DNA of 64,000 nt, taken from M3007 sp031425035 (lineage in GTDB: Bacteria; Bacteroidota; Bacteroidia; Chitinophagales; Saprospiraceae). Below, piece after piece: positions 26,172 through 35,814 of this stretch. Numbering within the stretch: the first letter of the stretch is position 1; each line of letters starts with the position of its first letter. The stretch covers positions 1 through 64,000 of the forward strand of contig JANPIN010000053.1 in the NCBI GenBank assembly GCA_031425035.1, given 5' to 3'. The position numbers and the translations under genes were made by a program. The notes under the pieces were generated by a model. That model was given only the letters and a program-made list of their open reading frames with translations, did no database searches and was not told the DNA's origin.

Positions 26172-29100
26172 TTAAAACGTAACGTTTACGCCACCCAGAA
26201 TGACCCGCGCCTGTGGGTAAAAACCCCTGTCCACACCGGCGTTCAATGCCCCGCCATAAGCGCCGATTTCCGGGTCCATACCGCTGTATTTGGTAAAGGT
26301 GAACAGATTCTGCGCCGAAGCGTAAAACCGCAGTTTCTCAAAATGCATTTTTTGTAAAATGGTTTTCGGCAGGGTGTAGCCCAGTTGTACGTTCTTCAAA
26401 CGCAGGTAGGAACCATCTTCGACAAAACGGTCGCTCACCCGGGCATTCTGGTTCGGATCGAGCAGGTTCACGCGCGGTTCCGAGTTGGAAGTACCGGGTC
26501 CCGTCCAGCGATTGAGCACCGAAACCGGCCGGTTGACGTAGTTGAAATCGTAGCGGACCGTGGCATTGTAAATATCGTTGCCCTGACTGCCCTGCAGGAA
26601 AAAGCCGAGATCGAAACCTTTGAATTCGAAATCCAGGGTCATGCCGTAGGTGAAATCCGGAGACGGGTTGCCAATGTAGGTCTGGTCTTCAGAATTGATC
26701 ACCCGGTCTCCGTTCAGGTCTTTGAAACGAACGTCGCCCGGCGCGGTATTTTCATTTTGCAGGGCCGCCGCTTCCACTTCCTGCTGGTTCTGGAAAATAC
26801 CGTCCGTCACATACCCGAAGAAAGATCCGATGGGCTGACCGACCTCCGTTTTGGTCACGTCGGCGTTGCCCGATTGCACACGACCGGCAAACACCGGTTC
26901 GCCGCCTTCGCCCAGGCTGGTGACCTTATTTTTGACAAAGGAAATGTTACCGCCGACACTGTATTTAAAGGCGTGGTCGCGGTTGCGATAGTTCAGAGCC
27001 AGTTCCAGACCGCGGTTTTGCACGCTGCCGACGTTACGCACTGGCGCGGCCGTACCGGGGGTGAGCGGAATAGGCGCCGCATAGAGCATATCCAGGGTGT
27101 TCTTGAAATAGTAGTCGCCGGTGAAGGACAAACGGCTATTCAGTAACTCCGCATCTACGCCGAAATCAGTCTGTTCGATCGTTTCCCATTTCAGGTCCGG
27201 GTTAGCGGAAGTGAGGGCAACGCTACCATTGGTAATGACCTGCCCGGGTCCAAAAGTATAGTTCTGCCCGGAATAAACCACGGTGGTAAAGCTGTAATTG
27301 CCGATCCGGTCATTGCCGTTCTGGCCCCAGGAGCCCCGGAGTTTCAGGAAGTTAATGAGGGAATTTTCGTTCCAGAAATCTTCGTGGCTCACTACCCAGC
27401 CTGCCGAAACGGCCGGAAAATAGCCATAGCGGTTGTTGGCGCCAAAACGCGAGGAACCATCCGCCCGGAAGGCCACGCTCAGCAGATATTTGTCGTCGAA
27501 CGCATAGTTGGCCCGTCCGAAAAATGACTGCAAAGCCGATTCTTCCGCACCGCCGTAAATACCGGAAGCGATGGGATCGATGGTGTTGGATAAATAAGCG
27601 TCCTGCGGATTATTGGAGGGGAGGTTCGTGTTGCCGCCGCCATTGTACTCATGGTGATTTTCCAGGGCGGATACACCACCGGTCAGCACCAGGTCATGAC
27701 GATTCGCCAGGATAGTATGGTAAGTCATCACATTTTCCCACTGCCAGTTTTTCCAGGTGTTGTTATTGATCACCACGGAGTTGATCAGTCTTTTTTCACC
27801 AGCCGGCGCATCCGCCAGTATGGGGTCGTTGCTCAGGTCAAATCGTGGATAAAATACCTGCTGCTGCGCAAAGGTAGCATCGACACTATAGACGGAACGA
27901 AAGGTCAAACCCGGCATCAGCGTCAATTCACCGTATACACTGCCCACCACCCGGTCGGAATGCCAGCGATCGTTGGTTTGCTCGATGGCATTTACGGGAT
28001 TGGTAATATCGGTATCGGCATAACGCGAGTAGGCATACGTGCCGTTGGATTTACGCACCGGCGTAACGGGGTCCATGTTCAGGGCGCGGGCCAGGGGCGT
28101 CACAAATTCATTATTTTCTGGCAAACCGTTGCGGGTGAGGGTAGTGAAACCGAGGTTGGTGCCCACGGTCAACCAGTTTTTAACGGCATTGCTGCCGGCT
28201 GCCCGCACGGTGTAGCGTCGGAAACCCGATTTTTCCCCGCCGACAATGCCGTTTTGATCAAAAATATTTCCCGACAGGCTGTAAGTGCTTTTTTCAGAAC
28301 CGCCACTGATACCCAGCTGGTGGCTACTCATGGGCGCGTCACTGAAAATTGCGTCCAGCCAGTTCGTACCGACGCCGAGGACGTCGGGATTGGCAAACTC
28401 CGGCAAGGGAGTAGTGCCGGCTGCCACGTGGGCTTCATTGGAAAGGATGGCGTACTCGCGCGCCGACAACAGGTTGGCCGTTTTCCAGGGACTTTGCGTA
28501 CCGTAGTAGGCATCGTAACTAATATGTCCAGCCTGGTTTTTCCGGCCGGATTTCGTCGTGATCAGCACCACGCCGTTGGCGCCCCGCGCGCCGTAAATAG
28601 CCGCTGAAGCCGCATCCTTTAACACGTTAATGGTTTCCACGTCGCTGGGATTCAGGAAATCTAGTCCGTCGACCGGAATGCCATCCACGATGTAGAGGGG
28701 CTCCGAGTTATTGATGGTGCTGGTACCGCGGACCCGAACGGTCAGCGTGCTGCCGGGCGAACCGCTGTTCTGGCTCACGGTAACCCCCGCTACCCGGCCC
28801 TGTAAAGCCTGTTCGGTACGCAGCACCGGCAGCTCGGAAATTTCATCGGCCGTAATGGAAGAGACGGCGCCGCTAATACTACTGCGTTTTTGAGTGCCAT
28901 AACCGACGACTACGACTTCATTGATCAGCGAAGGGCTTTCTGCCAGGCGGACGTTGAATTCGCGCTGGGCGCCGACCACGATTTGCTGGGTGGCATAACC
29001 GGAGTAACTAATGAGCAACACCGCCGTTTCACCGGGCACGTCCAGGCGGAAGCGGCCATCAATATCGGTAGAGGTACCGCGGGCAACGCCTTGCAACGCA

Positions 29101-29219
29101 ACGGTAGCGCCAACGAGCGGCTGAGCGTCAGTCGCGTCGAGAATCTGCCCGGAAAGGGCGATCTGGGCGCTGAGCTGGAGAGATAGAAATACGAGTAAAA
29201 TGGGTATAAAAAGCTTCAT
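26172..29219 (-). CDS. susC: SusC/RagA TonB-linked outer-membrane transporter
   Basis: The 1015-residue protein has a signal peptide, an N-terminal carboxypeptidase-regulatory-like domain (GQILDATDAQPLVGATVALQ), the SusC linker INEVVVVGYGTQKRSSISGA, a plug with GRVAGVTVSQNSGSPGS and SEPLYIVDGIPVDG, and a barrel ending in VILGGVNVTF. It imports oligosaccharides with TonB energy and pairs with the SusD encoded just downstream. Length is normal for the family. A hairpin-containing 193-nt region separates it from the upstream T9SS protein gene. Confidence 0.96.
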   Translation of the reverse strand: MKLFIPILLVFLSLQLSAQIALSGQILDATDAQPLVGATVALQGVARGTSTDIDGRFRLDVPGETAVLLISYSGYATQQIVVGAQREFNVRLAESPSLINEVVVVGYGTQKRSSISGAVSSITADEISELPVLRTEQALQGRVAGVTVSQNSGSPGSTLTVRVRGTSTINNSEPLYIVDGIPVDGLDFLNPSDVETINVLKDAASAAIYGARGANGVVLITTKSGRKNQAGHISYDAYYGTQSPWKTANLLSAREYAILSNEAHVAAGTTPLPEFANPDVLGVGTNWLDAIFSDAPMSSHQLGISGGSEKSTYSLSGNIFDQNGIVGGEKSGFRRYTVRAAGSNAVKNWLTVGTNLGFTTLTRNGLPENNEFVTPLARALNMDPVTPVRKSNGTYAYSRYADTDITNPVNAIEQTNDRWHSDRVVGSVYGELTLMPGLTFRSVYSVDATFAQQQVFYPRFDLSNDPILADAPAGEKRLINSVVINNNTWKNWQWENVMTYHTILANRHDLVLTGGVSALENHHEYNGGGNTNLPSNNPQDAYLSNTIDPIASGIYGGAEESALQSFFGRANYAFDDKYLLSVAFRADGSSRFGANNRYGYFPAVSAGWVVSHEDFWNENSLINFLKLRGSWGQNGNDRIGNYSFTTVVYSGQNYTFGPGQVITNGSVALTSANPDLKWETIEQTDFGVDAELLNSRLSFTGDYYFKNTLDMLYAAPIPLTPGTAAPVRNVGSVQNRGLELALNYRNRDHAFKYSVGGNISFVKNKVTSLGEGGEPVFAGRVQSGNADVTKTEVGQPIGSFFGYVTDGIFQNQQEVEAAALQNENTAPGDVRFKDLNGDRVINSEDQTYIGNPSPDFTYGMTLDFEFKGFDLGFFLQGSQGNDIYNATVRYDFNYVNRPVSVLNRWTGPGTSNSEPRVNLLDPNQNARVSDRFVEDGSYLRLKNVQLGYTLPKTILQKMHFEKLRFYASAQNLFTFTKYSGMDPEIGAYGGALNAGVDRGFYPQARVILGGVNVTF

Positions 29220-29287
29220 AACCTTGTGTTGATAGGGAAAAAATGAGGCTGCCTTACAAGTCTGGTGTATAGGGGTATGGAAAATTT

Positions 29288-29352
29288 GAGGGGTTTAGAG
29301 TCCGAGTACATAACATTGATTATCAATGCTATACCTTTTTTCTAAACCCCTC
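29288..29352. terminator. Long-stem hairpin between T9SS protein and SusC genes
   Basis: GAGGGGTTTAGA (29288-29299) pairs perfectly with TCTAAACCCCTC (29341-29352) around a 41-nt loop that itself holds the palindrome CATTGAT-T-ATCAATG (29314-29328). It could attenuate transcription running from the T9SS protein gene into susC, or be a remnant of an intergenic repeat family. A second copy of the word CTCTAAACC follows at 29350. Confidence 0.5.
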
Positions 29353-29412
29353 TAAACCAACTAAACTCGCCAAACTGAACTTGTTAGGCGGCCTCCTGCA
29401 TTATTAGTATAA

Positions 29413-31467
29413 TCAGTCCTGTTTGACAAAACGGGCACTGGCAGCTTTATCTGCCGTTTGCACCAGCAGGTAATAGAGGCCTTTGTTCAGTCCGGCAACC
29501 GGCAGTAAATAGCTGTCGATCAGGCTGTTAGCAGATACGTTCAGCACCATTTTACCCGCTGCATCGAATACGCGGATCTGCACGGCGCCGTTGGCAGGCG
29601 TAGCGAAACCCAGTTGTACGGTCGTCGTAACCAGGCTTGGCTGCAAGGTCAGCCAGTCGCTCGAGAGGGCAGGGGAGGAGGTACCGGAAGTACAGTCGGT
29701 ATTCGTGGCGCAGGAAGCGAAACAGGTGTTGATCACCGTGTCCTGCTGTACGGCCGGGAGCCAGCGGTCATTATAGTTCGTGGCTACCGCGCAGGGCTGG
29801 CCTTCCAGGTTTTCCTTGCAGGAATAGTCCGGGCAGGCGCCGTTGGCGAAATCGTAGTAGGTAGCATATCCGCGTTGGCGTTCGATCTGGATGCTGAACA
29901 CCCCGTCGCCATCAATGTCCGACATTTTAAAACGTCCGCCGGGAGGGCCGAAATCCAGGCCGCCAGCCAGGTAAACACCACCCGGATCAGGCGTATAAGC
30001 GCCCATGCCCAGGTTCACCGTGATTTTAACGGCATCTCCGCAGGCATAGCAGGAGTTAAAGCATACTGGTCCGACGGTAGAATTGGCCGACAACACCAGT
30101 TTCCGGTTGGTGAAAACATTGGTGCCGTCCACCGTGGTGTTCGTACAGGTAGTCGTCGGGGAGAATTGCTCCTGCTGCGCCCAGTTATCCAGGGTGAATT
30201 TGTACTCGTACAGACCGACCGGCAAGGTCAGTTTGGCTTCGTAGATTTTATCGCCGTCCAGATCGAGCAGCTCGTTGGCATCGCCCGACCAGCTGTTAAA
30301 GGAACCGCTGACGTAGGCTTTGGTGAACGTGCCGCCAAAGTCATTCATGTTCAGTTTGAAGGTAACCTCTGCCGTTGGAATGCTGCCGGAGGTACAGACT
30401 TCAATATCGTCGATATAGTACGTTTGATCGGATGCAAATACCTGATCGAAATCGGCAAAAAGGACGATTTTATTGTAAATGTGGCCGGCAGCGGGCATAT
30501 TTGGTCCTTCGATGGAAGGCAACGACGGGTCGAAAGTCAATTCTACCCATTCGTTCACGACGCTGTTTTCCACTTTCAAGGCCCAGTTTGGTGCGCCATC
30601 CTGCGATTCTTCGAATTTCAGGGTGAGGTTACCGGGGTGGTTGGTATGGAATTTAATTTTGACTTTTCCACCGGTTTGCAGATTGACGGGAGTAGCGGCA
30701 TTCGGGTTCGAATAGGCGCCGGCCCAGCTCTGCGAGTTAGCCGGTTTTTTAAACTCCAGGACGGTCGCGCTGGTGTTCAATCCGGTCGGGTTCGGGTTGG
30801 CCACCGTGGTCGTTGGCTGACCGTCGATGGTGCTGCCGAAATACTGAAAAGTGGTCGTGGTAGCCGGCGCTTCGAAGTTCAGGATCGGCGTGCAGGTTTC
30901 CGCTTGTTCTACTTTAAAGTCGTCCAGGTAAGCCACCAGATCGGTAGTAGGGCTGACGCCAAAATCAGTGAACAGGGTAATGGTGGAATATATATGACCG
31001 GCGGCGGCGGTATTCGGCGCTTCGATGCTCGGAATGCTGACGTTGAAAGTAAGCGTTTCCCACTCATTGATCTTGGTATTGGCGACCGTTTGAACCCAGT
31101 TGGAGCCACCGTCTGCCGAATTTTCCAGTTTGAGGGTCAGGTTACCAATATGGTCGAAGTGGACCTTAATGGTGATCTTGGTGTTGGTGACCACGTTCAC
31201 CGGTGAGGTCGGGTTGGGGTTGGAAAAAGCGCCACCCCAGGTTTGTGCACCGGCTGGTTTTTTAAACTCCAGCACGGTTGCGCTGGTATTCAGGCCACTG
31301 GGATTGGGGTTGGCAATAATTTGGGTAAGCTGACCATCTATCGAGCTGCCGAAATACTGGAAAGTGGTGCTTGTAGCTGGGGCCTCAAAATTGAGGATGG
31401 TTTGTGCAGTCGTAAGATGCAGGCCCACACAAAAGAAGGCGAAAAGAAGGAGTAAGCGTTGAAGCAT
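29413..31467 (-). CDS. Secreted modular glycan-binding-type protein, T9SS
   Basis: The 684-residue protein has a signal peptide (LHLTTAQ), two consecutive repeats of about 175 residues that share FEAPATxTTFQYFGSxIDGQ and ATVLEFKKPA and look like jelly-roll carbohydrate-binding modules, then a glycogen-binding-like (CBM48/AMPK-type) domain (KLNMNDFGGTFTKAYVSGSF, YKFTLDNW), a Cys-rich segment, and a T9SS sorting domain at the end. No catalytic domain is evident. It is the first gene of the glucan locus on this strand and probably binds polysaccharide at the surface or in the medium. Confidence 0.78.
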   Translation of the reverse strand: MLQRLLLLFAFFCVGLHLTTAQTILNFEAPATSTTFQYFGSSIDGQLTQIIANPNPSGLNTSATVLEFKKPAGAQTWGGAFSNPNPTSPVNVVTNTKITIKVHFDHIGNLTLKLENSADGGSNWVQTVANTKINEWETLTFNVSIPSIEAPNTAAAGHIYSTITLFTDFGVSPTTDLVAYLDDFKVEQAETCTPILNFEAPATTTTFQYFGSTIDGQPTTTVANPNPTGLNTSATVLEFKKPANSQSWAGAYSNPNAATPVNLQTGGKVKIKFHTNHPGNLTLKFEESQDGAPNWALKVENSVVNEWVELTFDPSLPSIEGPNMPAAGHIYNKIVLFADFDQVFASDQTYYIDDIEVCTSGSIPTAEVTFKLNMNDFGGTFTKAYVSGSFNSWSGDANELLDLDGDKIYEAKLTLPVGLYEYKFTLDNWAQQEQFSPTTTCTNTTVDGTNVFTNRKLVLSANSTVGPVCFNSCYACGDAVKITVNLGMGAYTPDPGGVYLAGGLDFGPPGGRFKMSDIDGDGVFSIQIERQRGYATYYDFANGACPDYSCKENLEGQPCAVATNYNDRWLPAVQQDTVINTCFASCATNTDCTSGTSSPALSSDWLTLQPSLVTTTVQLGFATPANGAVQIRVFDAAGKMVLNVSANSLIDSYLLPVAGLNKGLYYLLVQTADKAASARFVKQD

Positions 31468-31625
31468 AAGAGGGTTGTTTTTGTGAATTTGAAATTTTAT
31501 TTTGAAAGGTATGGTTTTGTCGCGCCAAAATTATGAATCTCCGTTTCATTTAATACTTTTTACTGTACGACACCATTACACAGCCACTACGACATTACTA
31601 CGACAAGTATAATCCAGATGTTCCC

Positions 31626-31633
31626 TACCTTGC
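31626..31633 (+). promoter_or_regulatory. -7-like box (TACCTTGC) before the locus regulator
   Basis: TACCTTGC is one base off TAnnTTTG and lies 10 nt before the TTG start of the regulator. The 176-nt divergent gap to the T9SS protein gene should also hold that gene's promoter, but I could not place it with confidence. Confidence 0.3.
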
Positions 31634-31643
31634 ATCTTCCATT

Positions 31644-34517
31644 TTGAGAATCCAGACCGTCATATACTGTTTACTTTCCGGTCTGCTGCAGGCACAGACC
31701 GGCAGTCTTGGGCTGCCTCCCATTACCAATTATCCCAAAACGCTTTATGAGGCTGGTACACAGAATTGGGATATCGCCCAGGATGCTTCCGGCCGGCTTT
31801 TGTTTGCCAATAATGAGGGCCTGGTTATTTTTGACGGGGCACACTGGCAGCGCTACGCTATTGGGAACGGCACCTGCGTACGCTCGGTCGCGGCTGGTCC
31901 GGACGGGAAAATTTATGTAGGCGGTCAGGGCGAGATTGGTTTCTTCAGCCCCGACAAACAAGGCCGGCTATACTATTACGAGTTGAATGACCGTATAGCG
32001 CCGGCAGACCGCCAGTTTGCCGATGTCTGGAATATAGTTGTGGCCACCGATGGCGCGGTTTATTTCCGCAGTGAGGAGCGGCTTTTTCAGCTAAAAGACA
32101 ACCGCATCCGGGCTTTCAGCAGTGGCGGAAAAATGAGTTTCTTCGGGCAGGTTAACGGCCGTTTATTGCTGCACGATGCTACGCAGGGTTTAATGGCTTT
32201 CGATGGTCAACGTTTCATCCCCCTTTTTACCGATATAAAGCTGGAAAGCCCGGTCACCAGCCTGCTGGCCGGAAGCAGCGATACGATATTGGTAACGACC
32301 CTGAAAAATGGTATTTTTTATCTGACCAATGGCCGGCTCCGTCCCTGGCCAACGCCGATCGATGCTTTTTTTCGGGAAAAGCGGATTTATAATGCTGCTG
32401 TACTACCCAGTGGCCAGGTAGCATTGGGCACTTCGCTGGGCGGACTCGTCATTCTGGATAATAACCGTCGCCCCATCCAGTGGCTGCAAAAAGATGCCGG
32501 GTTACAAAACACCAATGTGCTGGCCGTTTTTGCCGATAAATCCCGCAATCTCTGGCTGGGTCTGGATAATGGGATTGCACAGGTGGAAATAAGTTCTCCT
32601 TTCTATCGTATTCTGCCGGACGGCGAATTAGGTGGTACCGGTTATGCGGCCCGGATTTTTCAAAAGCAACTGTTGCTCGGCACCTCCAACGGGTTGTTTA
32701 TGCAGCCATTTGGCAGTTATATCAACCCATTTCTTCAAAAGAATTTCAGCCTGCTGCCCGGTACGACCGGCCAGGTCTGGGGTTTGACAGAAGTTAGCGG
32801 CGACCTGCTGCTCGGCCACCACGAGGGTGGATTTCAATTAGAAAACAACCAGGCTGTACATATTTCCGGGCCGCAGGGCACCTGGCAGTTTCTGCCGCTC
32901 AATGACACCTCTATGCTGGCCGGTTTATACGATGGACTGGCGCTGTTTACCCGGCCGGGTGCACTGGGCGCCTGGCATTTCCGGCGAAAATTGTCCGGCC
33001 TGAACGAAAGCTGCCGGGTCATGATCGGTGATGCGGATGGGTCCATCTGGATTTCGCATCCTTACCGGGGGGTATTTCATGTACGGGTCCGCCCTGATTT
33101 TCATAGCCTGGAAGTGCAGGTGTTTGGTAAAAAAGACGGTCTGCCTTCCGATCTTAATAACTATGTATTCGAGATCGGCGGGAAAATGCTGGTGGCCACG
33201 GAACAGGGCGTTTATACTTTTAACCCGGACACGCAGCGACTGGAACCGGCGCCCGCCTTCGATCGGGGACTGGGCGGCGTCGGCAGGGTGCGTTATTTGC
33301 GGGAAGATGCCAAGGGCAATATCTGGTTTTGCCGGGGCAGTGAAGTGGGTATTTTATGGGTAGAAGACGCCGGGCTGGAGAAAAAAATCCGCCGCCAGAT
33401 CTTTCCCGTGTTAAGCAGCCAATTGGTGGGTGGTTTCGAGCATATTTTCCCGGCGGACCAGCGAAACATTTTTTTCGGCTCGGAGAATGGCTTTCTGCAC
33501 CTGGATCCGGAACGTTTACGCCGGGCGGATACGAGCGTACAAGTACTCATTTCAGGCGTGCGCTTGCCTGGGGCGGGGGACAGTCTGCTCTTTGGGGGCT
33601 TCGGGGCGGAGTCTGGTAAAATGACCCTGCCGTACCGGCTCCATAATTTGTCTATTGCATTTACGGCCAGTATTTTCGGGGAAACCCGCCAGGTTCGTTT
33701 CAGTTATCAGTTGAAAGGTCTGGACAACAGGTGGTCGCCCTGGTCGGAAAAGACAGAACGCGAATTCCTGAATCTGCCGGCTGGCGACTATACGTTTCTG
33801 GTCAAAGCCCGCAATGAATATGGCGTAGAGAGTGCCCCGGTGCAATTCGCGTTCAGCATTAGTCCGCCGTGGTACGCCGGCCTGCCGGCTAAAATCTTGT
33901 ATTTTCTATTGTTCCTGCTGGGCCTGACCTGGTTACTGCGTCATCAGCGCAGCAGTTTTGAAAAAGAGAAAAATGCGCTGGCCACTACTTTTCTGCAGGA
34001 GAGTGCGGAGCAGCAGCGTAAAGTAGCCCGCAACGAACAGGAGATCACCCGTTTGCGCGCGGAAAAACTGGAGTCCGAAGTACAGCATAAAAATCAGGAA
34101 CTGGCCCTGGCAACCATGCACCTGGTTCAAAAAGGCGAAATCCTGAGTACGCTGCAGGAGGAGCTAGAAAAAACGCTGGAGAAAAAACAGGCGGTGCAAA
34201 CCCTGCATGAAGATATACGCCGCATCATTCGTACCCTGCAGTTCGATACGCAACTGGATGCCGACTGGGAGCACTTTGCCATTCACTTCGATTCCGTACA
34301 CGGCGATTTCCTGAAGCGGCTGCGGGAACGTTACCCGCAGACCAGTCCCAATGATCTGCGCTTATGCGCTTATTTACGCATGAACCTCAGTACGAAGGAG
34401 ATTGCCAACCTGCTCAATATATCCGTGCGCGGGGTGGAAGGCAGCCGTTATCGTTTACGCAAAAAACTGGGTTTGCCCGGCGATGCGAATCTGGTGGAGG
34501 TAATGATGCGGGTTTGA
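31644..34517 (+). CDS. Reg_prop/Y_Y_Y membrane regulator with LuxR-type HTH
   Basis: The 957-residue protein starts at a TTG; the only nearby ATG, 31618, is out of frame and ends quickly. A signal peptide (IYCLLSGLLQAQ) leads into about 14 two-component-regulator-propeller repeats (for example NLWLGLDNGIAQVE, GSIWISHPYRGVFHV), a Y_Y_Y domain (VRFSYQLKGLDNRWSPW, FLVKARNEYG), one membrane segment (ILYFLLFLLGLTWLL), a cytoplasmic coiled coil and a LuxR-type HTH (DLRLCAYLRMNLSTKEIANL then ISVRGVEGSRYRLRKKLGL). It lacks kinase and receiver domains, so it likely senses glycan outside and binds DNA directly. Divergent placement from the glucan locus points to control of that locus. Confidence 0.88.
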   Translation: MRIQTVIYCLLSGLLQAQTGSLGLPPITNYPKTLYEAGTQNWDIAQDASGRLLFANNEGLVIFDGAHWQRYAIGNGTCVRSVAAGPDGKIYVGGQGEIGFFSPDKQGRLYYYELNDRIAPADRQFADVWNIVVATDGAVYFRSEERLFQLKDNRIRAFSSGGKMSFFGQVNGRLLLHDATQGLMAFDGQRFIPLFTDIKLESPVTSLLAGSSDTILVTTLKNGIFYLTNGRLRPWPTPIDAFFREKRIYNAAVLPSGQVALGTSLGGLVILDNNRRPIQWLQKDAGLQNTNVLAVFADKSRNLWLGLDNGIAQVEISSPFYRILPDGELGGTGYAARIFQKQLLLGTSNGLFMQPFGSYINPFLQKNFSLLPGTTGQVWGLTEVSGDLLLGHHEGGFQLENNQAVHISGPQGTWQFLPLNDTSMLAGLYDGLALFTRPGALGAWHFRRKLSGLNESCRVMIGDADGSIWISHPYRGVFHVRVRPDFHSLEVQVFGKKDGLPSDLNNYVFEIGGKMLVATEQGVYTFNPDTQRLEPAPAFDRGLGGVGRVRYLREDAKGNIWFCRGSEVGILWVEDAGLEKKIRRQIFPVLSSQLVGGFEHIFPADQRNIFFGSENGFLHLDPERLRRADTSVQVLISGVRLPGAGDSLLFGGFGAESGKMTLPYRLHNLSIAFTASIFGETRQVRFSYQLKGLDNRWSPWSEKTEREFLNLPAGDYTFLVKARNEYGVESAPVQFAFSISPPWYAGLPAKILYFLLFLLGLTWLLRHQRSSFEKEKNALATTFLQESAEQQRKVARNEQEITRLRAEKLESEVQHKNQELALATMHLVQKGEILSTLQEELEKTLEKKQAVQTLHEDIRRIIRTLQFDTQLDADWEHFAIHFDSVHGDFLKRLRERYPQTSPNDLRLCAYLRMNLSTKEIANLLNISVRGVEGSRYRLRKKLGLPGDANLVEVMMRV

Positions 34518-34576
34518 GTGGGTATGAAGGAACAAGGTATTATTATTAAACAGGATAAATGCACGGAGTACTACAT

Positions 34577-35596
34577 TTATATAGCTGCACGCAGCACCTG
34601 AAAGCCGTTGGACGCCAGCATCCTTACAATGCCGTCTAAAGATCCAACCTCGCCTGAAAGCACCGTTTCCAGGGTTTGATCCGGCCTTTGCACCCGTATT
34701 TCATGCGCATAAATTCCGCGGTCGTGGTCGATCAGCTGGAGCACAAAGCTTTGATTATCTGTCAATTGAACAATTTTGCATAGTTGTTCGTCCTGAGCGA
34801 AACCCAGTTTCATGGCCTGTGGATCATACCATACGGCAATTTGTCGGTTATCGTTCTGCAGCAAACCTCGTATTTCCGCCGGAGTAAAGCGCACCCACTG
34901 CGTGGTGCGATAATGGTGGAGTAGGGTAGCGTTGGCCACCTCGAAGGTTTCATAAACGAGGCCCGATGCATGCAGGTTGAAATTTTCCGTATAGGAATCC
35001 GTGAAATAAGGCGGAAAAAAGCGCTCATTCCGAATGTTCAGGGAAGCGTATCCGGATTCCTCTGGAAACACGGAGGACTTCAACCAATAGGTGAGTCCGA
35101 CATGCAGGCCGTCGTATTCCCAGTCGGCATGGAGCTGATCATCGCGTTCCCAACCACGGACTGGTTCGCCGAGTGCAGCCTGGAAGTAGGCTTTTAGCTG
35201 CCAGTAATTATCGGCACCGTCACCGGCCAGGCGAACTTCAAAAGGAAGGGTATCCAGGGGTACGTCCAAGCGCCAGGCCGGCTGCCGCTCCTTGTCTGGT
35301 ATATTGACCTGCAGGCCCTCTACTTCCAGAATTCCGATTACCAGGGGAGCATTGAAGGAATACACCGGCCAGCCAAAGCGATCATGTCGCCGTTGTTCCA
35401 CAAAAGGCAGTTCTTCCAGCGCCTGATAAGTAATGGACCAGGGGATAGTATAATCCTGCCCTTCATAAGTGCAACGTAAACCTTCCCCCAGATCGAGGAG
35501 CAGGGCAGCAGTCGAATAGGGGTAGTCGGGGATAAAACGGGCGTTCCGCACGAAAAATAGATGTTGATTATTTGTTGAAATCTGGAAAATGTACAC
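34577..35596 (-). CDS. Hypothetical protein, unknown family
   Basis: The 339-residue product has no signal peptide or membrane segment. It is rich in aromatic residues and in beta-type strands, with TYEGQDYTIPWSITYQALEEL, RHDRFGWPVYSFNAPLVIGI and a C-terminal segment AGDIVRML-like in SGEVGSLDGIVRMLASNGF. Composition and codon use match the neighbourhood, so it is likely real. I do not recognise a family. It is flanked by the glucan-locus regulator (convergent) and a short open region. Confidence 0.6.
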   Translation of the reverse strand: MYIFQISTNNQHLFFVRNARFIPDYPYSTAALLLDLGEGLRCTYEGQDYTIPWSITYQALEELPFVEQRRHDRFGWPVYSFNAPLVIGILEVEGLQVNIPDKERQPAWRLDVPLDTLPFEVRLAGDGADNYWQLKAYFQAALGEPVRGWERDDQLHADWEYDGLHVGLTYWLKSSVFPEESGYASLNIRNERFFPPYFTDSYTENFNLHASGLVYETFEVANATLLHHYRTTQWVRFTPAEIRGLLQNDNRQIAVWYDPQAMKLGFAQDEQLCKIVQLTDNQSFVLQLIDHDRGIYAHEIRVQRPDQTLETVLSGEVGSLDGIVRMLASNGFQVLRAAI

Positions 35597-35814
35597 CTAT
35601 ACTTGTAAAGATGCCAGGCAAATTGCAGTTGTTAGCAAAAGGCTCATATTGGGAAATGATCGTCTACATTTAATCAGGAGGGGCCAAGATAATTCCATTT
35701 ATGAAAAATTCCGTCATTTGTCAGGCAACCATGTTTGTGAATCACCCGTTTTTATGAAAAACACTTGGCTACTCGTAGTTCCAAGAGTGACGAAGAACCA
35801 GATCAGCGCCCCTT
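35597..35814. other. Gap between hypothetical gene and multicopper oxidase
   Basis: A 282-nt plus-strand open frame (35589-35870) crosses this gap and encodes a plausible segment LHLIRRGQDNSIYEKFRHLSG. It has no recognisable family and its end overlaps the oxidase gene. It may be a fragment of a removed gene; I do not call it coding. Confidence 0.3.

Noticed and set aside
29614..31206. 530-codon plus-strand open frame antisense to the T9SS modular protein
   Set aside because: Low-complexity Gly/Val/Arg composition and no start signals; the minus-strand gene has clear repeats and sorting domain.
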